Translations under genes and position numbers: made by a program
Notes under the pieces: model-generated
Seen by the model: the letters and a program-made list of their open reading frames with translations, nothing else
Told to the model about the DNA's origin: nothing
Databases searched by the model: none
From: Agrobacterium sp. a22-2
GTDB taxonomy: Bacteria > Pseudomonadota > Alphaproteobacteria > Rhizobiales > Rhizobiaceae
Direction: 5' to 3'
Assembly (NCBI RefSeq): GCF_012276985.1
Contig: NZ_JAAXMM010000004.1
Span: forward strand, 1 to 64,000
DNA length: 64,000 nt
Part shown: one piece after another, positions 59,408-64,000 of the stretch
How positions within the stretch are numbered: position 1 is the first letter of the stretch
Layout of the letters: each line of letters begins with the position of its first letter

Positions 59408-60145
59408 ATGATTTTCGATTTTGCATGCGAACAGATAGCTTCGTTCTGGGATAAGCTGCTCGGCGCTATCGGCGATGCGGCGGGAAATGCGCTGTCCAGC
59501 ATGGTCGAAGCGGTCAGGACCGTCTTCGAGGGCGATCCGGAAACCCGCCGGCGCGTGTCCTTTTCCGTGGCGATCATCGCCTTGTCCGCCAAGATGGCAA
59601 AGGCCGACGGCATTGTCACCAATGCCGAAGTGGACGCGTTCCGGTCGATCTTCGACTTTCCGCCGGAAGAGGCGAAAAACGTGGCACGGCTTTACAATCT
59701 GGCCCGCCAGGACGTCGCCGGCTACGAGGCCTATGCCGAGAAGATCGCCAAGATGTGCGGCTCCGGCACCAAGGGCTGCCCGGTGCTGGAAGACATCGTC
59801 GACGGTCTTTTCCACATCGCCAAGGCCGATGGGCTGATCCACGAGAAGGAACTGGCGTTCCTGGCGCGCATCGCCGACATATTCGGCCTAGATGAGGACC
59901 GCTTTGAGCTGGTGAGCCGCCGGCACCTTCATGGCGAGCGGGATCCCTATGGCGTTCTCGGCGTGTCGCCGTCGGATGATTTCGCGACGATCCGCAAGCG
60001 TTACCGGGCCCTGGCCTCGGAGCATCATCCCGACCGGCTGCATGCCCGCGGTGTGCCCGTGGAATTCCATGCCGCGGCCCATCAGCGCATGGCGACGTTC
60101 AACGCGGCCTACGCAGCGATCGAAAAAGAACGCCGCGCCGCATGA
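59408..60145 (+). CDS. TerB/DjlA-type DnaJ-domain protein
   Basis: This 245-residue protein has a TerB-like helical domain (about 40-165, VSFSVAIIALSAKMAKADGIVTNAEVDAF and GLFHIAKADGLIHEKELAFLARIADIFGL) and a C-terminal J domain (about 182-243, DPYGVLGVSPSDDFATIRKRYRALASEHHPDRLHA, with the HPD motif). The arrangement is that of DjlA, though the membrane anchor is weak (MIFDFACEQIASFWDKLLGAIG). It stimulates a DnaK-type chaperone. Its stop overlaps the amidase start in ATGA, so a link to cell-wall turnover is likely. Confidence 0.9.
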   Translation: MIFDFACEQIASFWDKLLGAIGDAAGNALSSMVEAVRTVFEGDPETRRRVSFSVAIIALSAKMAKADGIVTNAEVDAFRSIFDFPPEEAKNVARLYNLARQDVAGYEAYAEKIAKMCGSGTKGCPVLEDIVDGLFHIAKADGLIHEKELAFLARIADIFGLDEDRFELVSRRHLHGERDPYGVLGVSPSDDFATIRKRYRALASEHHPDRLHARGVPVEFHAAAHQRMATFNAAYAAIEKERRAA

Positions 60146-60903
60146 TATCCTTCAAGGCCGATTACCCCGGCGCTCGCGTCGTGCCGTCTCCCAACTTTGG
60201 GGAGCGGGCCGGCGGGATCGCCGCCGACATGATCATTCTCCATTACACCGGCATGGAATCGGACGAGGGCGCGCTGGCCTGGCTCTGCAACGCGGAAAGC
60301 CAGGTCTCGAGCCATTATTTCGTGCACCAGGATGGCACGGTCGTGCAGATGGTGCCCGAGGCGCACCGGGCCTGGCATGCCGGCAAGAGCCAATGGGCCG
60401 GCGAGAGCGATATCAATTCCCGGTCGATCGGCATCGAGATTGCCAATGGCGGCCATCCGGCGGGCCTGCCGGCCTTTCCGGATGCGCAGGTCGATGCGGT
60501 CGTCGAATTGTGTCGAGATTGCGTCGAGCGCCGTGGAATCGCGCCCGAGCGGGTGCTGGGCCACTCCGATATCGCGCCCGGACGCAAGGTCGATCCGGGT
60601 GAAATGTTCCCCTGGGGAAAACTCCACCGGGCGGGCGTCGGTCACTGGGTTGAGCCGGTTGCGGTTAGCGGCGGCCGCTACTTCCAGCGCGGCGATTGCG
60701 GCCAGCCGGTCGAAGCCCTGCAATCGATGCTGTCCCTCTATGGTTACGGAATTGATATCACGGGTGAATTTTCGGAAAAAACCGAGGCGGTAGTGAAGGC
60801 CTTCCAGCTGCATTTCCGGCCGCAGCAGGTCGACGGCATTGCGGACATGTCGACCATCGAGACGCTGCACCGCCTGTTGTCCTCCCTGCCGCGTTTCGGC
60901 TGA
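60142..60903 (+). CDS. N-acetylmuramoyl-L-alanine amidase (AmpD/AmiD-like)
   Basis: This 253-residue zinc amidase (Amidase_2) has ligands in MIILHYTGMESDEGAL, VPEAHRAWHAGKSQW and VLGHSDIAPGRKVDPGEMFPW. A C-terminal peptidoglycan-binding domain follows (about 185-250, DCGQPVEALQSMLSLYGYGIDITGEFSEKTEAVVKAFQLHF). There is no signal peptide, so it may act in the cytoplasm on recycled anhydromuropeptides like AmpD. The PG-binding domain, however, is more usual in periplasmic AmiD. It is translationally coupled to the DjlA-like gene. Both readings are open. Confidence 0.9.
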   Translation: MISFKADYPGARVVPSPNFGERAGGIAADMIILHYTGMESDEGALAWLCNAESQVSSHYFVHQDGTVVQMVPEAHRAWHAGKSQWAGESDINSRSIGIEIANGGHPAGLPAFPDAQVDAVVELCRDCVERRGIAPERVLGHSDIAPGRKVDPGEMFPWGKLHRAGVGHWVEPVAVSGGRYFQRGDCGQPVEALQSMLSLYGYGIDITGEFSEKTEAVVKAFQLHFRPQQVDGIADMSTIETLHRLLSSLPRFG

Positions 60904-61156
60904 AAAACCGGACTTGGTGAGTGCGTGATCCGAGCGCTCTGGACGGTCTTTCTGCCTAAAAAACCGGAGTGCCACAGGAATTCCTTAAAGAACGGCTCTA
61001 AGGACGGTGCTGAATGCGGTGCTCGCTGAGTAGAGTGGCCGCGGATATCAACGATGAGGGCAGGGCAGCGCGGATCCGATGGTGGAGCGTGTCGCCGGAA
61101 GACTGACGCAATACAGCGCAGCGGCACCGCCCCTGGTTCGGAGACTGACTTTCAAA

Positions 61157-61678
61157 ATGACAAGACCCTTTGTTGCTGCTGCGGCATGCCTCGCTATTCT
61201 TGTGTCCGGATTCGGAACGGCGAGCGCCCGCGATGAGGAACGCACCTATACCAAGCCGCTTTTGACCGTAAAACGCGAGAGCGGCTTTGCCATGCCGAAA
61301 TTCTCGCAGAGCCCCTATGGAAAGCTGATCTCGACCTATGCGGCCAAGTATGGCGTGCCGGTCTCGCTGGCCCATGCGGTGGTGCGTGTCGAGAGCAATT
61401 TCAACCCGAAGGCCCGCGGCAGCGCCGGTGAAATCGGCCTGATGCAGATCAAGCCTGCCACCGCACGGGCCATGGGCTATCGCGGCAAGATATCGGGTCT
61501 CTACGATCCGGAGACGAATATCATGTTCGGCATGAAATACCTGGCGGCAGCCCACGAGCTTGGCGGCGGCGAGACCTGTGGCACGATCCTGCGCTATAAT
61601 GCCGGACATGGCGCCACGCGCATGAACCCGGTGTCGAAGCGTTATTGCGGCAAGGTGCTGGCCCTGATCGGCTCGTGA
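61157..61678 (+). CDS. Small lytic transglycosylase
   Basis: This 173-residue exported protein has a signal peptide (MTRPFVAAAACLAILVSGFGTASARD). A compact SLT domain (about 55-170) has the catalytic Glu in HAVVRVESNFNPKARGSAGEIGLMQIKPATARAMGY, then GLYDPETNIMFGMKYLAAAHELGGG and ILRYNAGHG. The ATG at 61157 begins the signal peptide; the frame is open 78 bases further upstream but those residues are not signal-like. It lies 253 bases downstream of the amidase gene. Confidence 0.9.
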   Translation: MTRPFVAAAACLAILVSGFGTASARDEERTYTKPLLTVKRESGFAMPKFSQSPYGKLISTYAAKYGVPVSLAHAVVRVESNFNPKARGSAGEIGLMQIKPATARAMGYRGKISGLYDPETNIMFGMKYLAAAHELGGGETCGTILRYNAGHGATRMNPVSKRYCGKVLALIGS

Positions 61679-61786
61679 CGGAATGTCGCGCGGCGGTCTC
61701 GCTGCGCGACGCAAACCGATGATGCAGGACGTTTGTCCGCATGCTATCTCCGGACGATTGCAGTCGATCGGTTGGTGGATAAGGGC

Positions 61787-62980
61787 ATGGCGGACAGGTT
61801 TAGATTTATCATTGTCGGGAGAGGCATGATGGGGGCCGCGGCGGCCCGCCATCTGGCGCAGATGACGGATGGCGTGGCCTTGATTGGTCCGGACGAGCCG
61901 GTCGACAAGGCCAGCCACCAGGGCGTTTTTGCCAGCCATTACGACGAGGCGCGCATTACCCGCACTATCGATCGCGATGCGGATTGGGCCTTGCTCGCCA
62001 ACCGTTCCATTGCACGATATGGCGAAATTGCCGAGCAGAGCGGCATCGACTTCTATCATGAGACCGGGTGCCTGATCGTCGGGCCGCAGCGCGGCGGCGC
62101 CAATGCCTATGTGGGCGAGGTGGTGGGGGCCGCGGGCCGGCTCGGGGTTTCGACCGATCTGTTGGACGATTCCGGGCTTTCGGACGGGTTTCCCTATTTC
62201 GCCTTCGAGCCGCGCAGCGAAGGCGTGTTTGAGGCGAAACGGGCCGGTTATGTCAATCCGCGCAAGCTGGTGGCAGCACAGGCGCTGCTGGCTAAGCGGG
62301 CAGGAGCGGCGATCATTGCTGAGACCGTCGTGTCGGTTGTTCCGGATGGTTCCGGTGCCACGGTGACGACGGCCGAGGGCCGCAGCTATCGGGCCGACAA
62401 GGTTCTGGTAGCCGCGGGCGGTTTCTCCATTGCCCAGAATCTCTTGCCGCGTCCCGTTGACCTGAAGGTTTACGCGAGGACCGTCGCCTTCTTCGAAATC
62501 GCAGACGCAGATCTGCCGCGCTATGCCGGCATGCCGTCGCTGATCGTCGAATCGCACGAACCCCACGATCACATCTATCTGCTGCCGCCGGTGCGTTATC
62601 CCGACGGGCGGACCTATCTGAAGATCGGCGGCGATCCGGACGATCTGCCATTGTCCACCGAGCCGGAGATTCGTGCCTGGTTCCGGCGCGGCGGTCGCGA
62701 CAGCACGCGCGATCACCTGAAGCGGATCATCGACCGGCTGGTGCCGGGTCTTTCGCAGGCGCCGGTGACGATGAGCGCCTGCGTGACATCCTTTACGCCA
62801 ACGGGATATCCCGCTATTGGCCCGGCCGGTAGCGACAATGTCGTGGTGTTGACCGGCGGCTGCGGGGCGGCGGCCAAGAGTTCCGACGAAATCGGCCGGC
62901 TTGGCGCTGAGATGCTGCTCACAGGCCGAATCAACGACGATGGCTACAGCACTGATTTCCGGCCGCATTTCCTCAGCTGA
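61787..62980 (+). CDS. FAD-dependent amine oxidoreductase (DAO family)
   Basis: This 397-residue flavoenzyme starts with the dinucleotide fold FRFIIVGRGMMGAAAARHLAQM. It has the DAO-family pattern GRSYRADKVLVAAGGFS, HDHIYLLPPVRYPDGRTYLKIGG and the C-terminal SFTPTGYPAIGPAGSDNVVVLTGGCGAAAKSSDEIGRL. It resembles monomeric sarcosine oxidase and N-methyl-amino-acid oxidases, but the substrate is not certain. The ATG at 61787 gives a clean Rossmann start. It ends 65 bases before rnpB. Confidence 0.87.
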   Translation: MADRFRFIIVGRGMMGAAAARHLAQMTDGVALIGPDEPVDKASHQGVFASHYDEARITRTIDRDADWALLANRSIARYGEIAEQSGIDFYHETGCLIVGPQRGGANAYVGEVVGAAGRLGVSTDLLDDSGLSDGFPYFAFEPRSEGVFEAKRAGYVNPRKLVAAQALLAKRAGAAIIAETVVSVVPDGSGATVTTAEGRSYRADKVLVAAGGFSIAQNLLPRPVDLKVYARTVAFFEIADADLPRYAGMPSLIVESHEPHDHIYLLPPVRYPDGRTYLKIGGDPDDLPLSTEPEIRAWFRRGGRDSTRDHLKRIIDRLVPGLSQAPVTMSACVTSFTPTGYPAIGPAGSDNVVVLTGGCGAAAKSSDEIGRLGAEMLLTGRINDDGYSTDFRPHFLS

Positions 62981-63045
62981 GGGCAGTGCGGTCCTGGAGG
63001 AGATATTTTCGGTGGCTTTCCCGGTCGGTGTCGGTTATGGACGCC

Positions 63046-63446
63046 CTGCCAGTTGGCTGGGCAGCCGCGCTTTACCAATGCCGAAAGGCGGTAAGGTGAG
63101 GAAAGTCCGGGCTCCACGGAAACACGGTGCCGGATAACGTCCGGCGAGGGCGACCTCAGGGAAAGTGCCACAGAAAGCAAACCGCCCCGTTTACGGGGTA
63201 AGGGTGAAAGGGTGGGGTAAGAGCCCACCGCGTGTCTGGTGACAGAGACGGCACGGTAAACCCCACCGGGAGCAAGACCGAATAGGGATGACGCGGGTCC
63301 TGCGCAAGCAGGGCTACAGCCTGTTTCCGGGCCAGTCATCCGGGTGGGTTGCGAGAGGCAGCGTGCAAATGCTGTCCCAGATGAATGGCTGCCACGTTCC
63401 GGGCGACCGGAGCCATACAGAACCCGGCTTACAGGCCAACTGGCAC
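63046..63446 (+). ncRNA. rnpB: RNase P RNA, bacterial type A
   Basis: The conserved 5-prime core GAGGAAAGTCCGGGCTCC starts at 63099, and the 3-prime partner ACAGAACCCGGCTTAC lies at about 63417-63432. They form P4. The ends pair as P1: TGCCAGTTGGC (63047-63057) with GCCAACTGGCA (63435-63445). Between them lie a GGTGAAAGGGTG element (63204-63215), CGGTAAACCCCAC and GAGGCAGCGTGCAAATGCTG, as expected for alphaproteobacterial RNase P RNA. The exact 5-prime and 3-prime ends may differ by a few bases. A small CCCTTT/AAAGGG hairpin follows at 63446-63461 without a T run. Confidence 0.95.
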
Positions 63447-63647
63447 CCTTTGCCCAAAGGGCATGAACAAGGACTGAGACTTCCCGTAATGCATTGAAAG
63501 ATAATCCTTATATCCGCCCATTTCAGCGTGGTGACACCGCGCCGGCGAAGCTTTGCGCAGGCGTCTTCAAATGAGCGTTCCTAACCATTCGTTAAACTTA
63601 ACAGCTTATAAAGATTTGAATGCCGAACGTGTCGCTACAGACCTCAT

Positions 63648-63682
63648 CCCATTGACGCCCAAATTGTCCCATGATATCCCAT
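63648..63682 (-). promoter_or_regulatory. Four MraZ boxes at 10-bp spacing
   Basis: On the minus strand ATGGG, ATGGG, TTGGG and ATGGG occur in tandem with five bases between each (plus-strand CCCAT or CCCAA at 63648, 63658, 63668 and 63678). MraZ, the first protein of the division cluster, binds such TGGG repeats one turn apart and regulates its own promoter. A TTGACG at 63652-63657 and CATAAT at 63680-63685 overlap the array and mark a likely promoter. The array lies about 175 bases before the mraZ start. Confidence 0.82.
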
Positions 63683-63857
63683 AATTGCACTTTTGAACGA
63701 CCCATCGAAGCGTTCGTTTCCGGAACCGGAGGCGGTGAATTCGATGTGTTTTGCGGTTGCTCAAGCTGCTCTTTTGCAGGCGTCGCGGCGCAGGTGCGGG
63801 GGAAATCAAGGGGGCGGGCAATCCGTCTCATTCGAGAAGGAGCGGCTGTAAAGCGTC

Positions 63858-64000
63858 ATGAACCGCTTCCTGTCCAATGCGACAAACAGGATCGATGCGA
63901 AGGGGCGGGTTTCCGTTCCGGCGGCGTTCAGGTCTGTTCTGGCGCAGCGCGATATCCAGGAGCTTTACTGCTTTCAGGATTTCGTGTTTCCAGCGATCAG
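63858..64000 (+). CDS. mraZ: MraZ transcriptional regulator (5-prime part)
   Basis: Only the first 47 residues are inside the window: [20 protein letters not shown], then [20 protein letters not shown]. This is the first AbrB-like SpoVT repeat of MraZ, with the [16 protein letters not shown]-binding signature. MraZ opens the division and cell wall cluster and represses it by binding TGGG repeats, which are present upstream. AAGGAG lies about 15 bases before the ATG, a long spacing. The gene continues past the right edge. Confidence 0.95.
   Translation, partial: MNRFLSNATNRIDAKGRVSVPAAFRSVLAQRDIQELYCFQDFVFPAI

Noticed and set aside
63598..63831. A 77-codon minus-strand frame upstream of mraZ
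   Set aside because: It lies over the MraZ boxes and promoter, with no ribosome site and no protein-like composition.

Overview
The window reads as a chromosomal segment of an alphaproteobacterium of the Rhizobiaceae (Rhizobium/Agrobacterium/Sinorhizobium type). The reasons are high GC, a complete RNase P RNA gene directly upstream of mraZ (the start of the division and cell wall cluster) at the right edge, a btaBA betaine-lipid pair, rhizobial RIME-like palindromic elements, and rhizobial gene content throughout. The species cannot be fixed from sequence alone. About 55 protein genes, one structured RNA and several regulatory sites can be supported. I see no prophage, transposase, CRISPR array, tRNA or rRNA.

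Layout. Positions 1-1500 hold three small genes of unknown function. Positions 1517-7730 hold an AGE-family sugar epimerase/isomerase, divergent cobalamin-dependent methionine synthase (metH) and a PP2C-type phosphatase. Positions 7803-15908 are a carnitine/gamma-butyrobetaine catabolic locus: a minus-strand operon of BKACE enzyme, L-carnitine dehydrogenase-thioesterase fusion, acyl-CoA dehydrogenase, ADP-forming acyl-CoA synthetase and CaiD-like hydratase. Its gene junctions carry three palindromic elements, and a CdhR-like AraC/GATase regulator is divergent from it. Positions 15920-28524 are a second catabolic locus centred on an RpiR-type regulator. A four-gene ABC importer lies on one side. 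On the other side are an N-formylglutamate-amidohydrolase-family protein, an APC permease, a glutamine-synthetase-like ligase, an inserted XRE/PIN pair, an aldehyde dehydrogenase and an iron-dependent alcohol dehydrogenase. I propose that this second locus is a gamma-glutamylation pathway for an amino alcohol.

Positions 28690-38239 hold an orphan ParA, an L,D-transpeptidase, a DUF4432/phosphatase/RidA group, an operon of EamA transporter, CaiB-type CoA transferase and TPP enzyme of unknown pathway, and a lipase/GNAT pair. Positions 38542-45261 hold the ABC-F factor EttA, a chemoreceptor with a CheR-docking tail, an ArsR-methyltransferase fusion regulator translationally abutting metF, and an unlisted 25-residue membrane peptide. 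Positions 45505-62980 hold transporters, several murein hydrolases, btaBA with a candidate Pho box, a GGDEF/EAL protein, PPi-dependent phosphofructokinase, a DnaJ/TerB protein and an FAD oxidoreductase. The window ends with rnpB, four 10-bp-spaced MraZ boxes and the start of mraZ.

The strongest non-gene signal is a 23-bp sequence (20-bp perfect palindrome) upstream of metH that recurs, inverted, upstream of the ArsR-methyltransferase/metF operon 40 kb away. It ties the two halves of the methionine/one-carbon cycle to one candidate SahR-type regulator.
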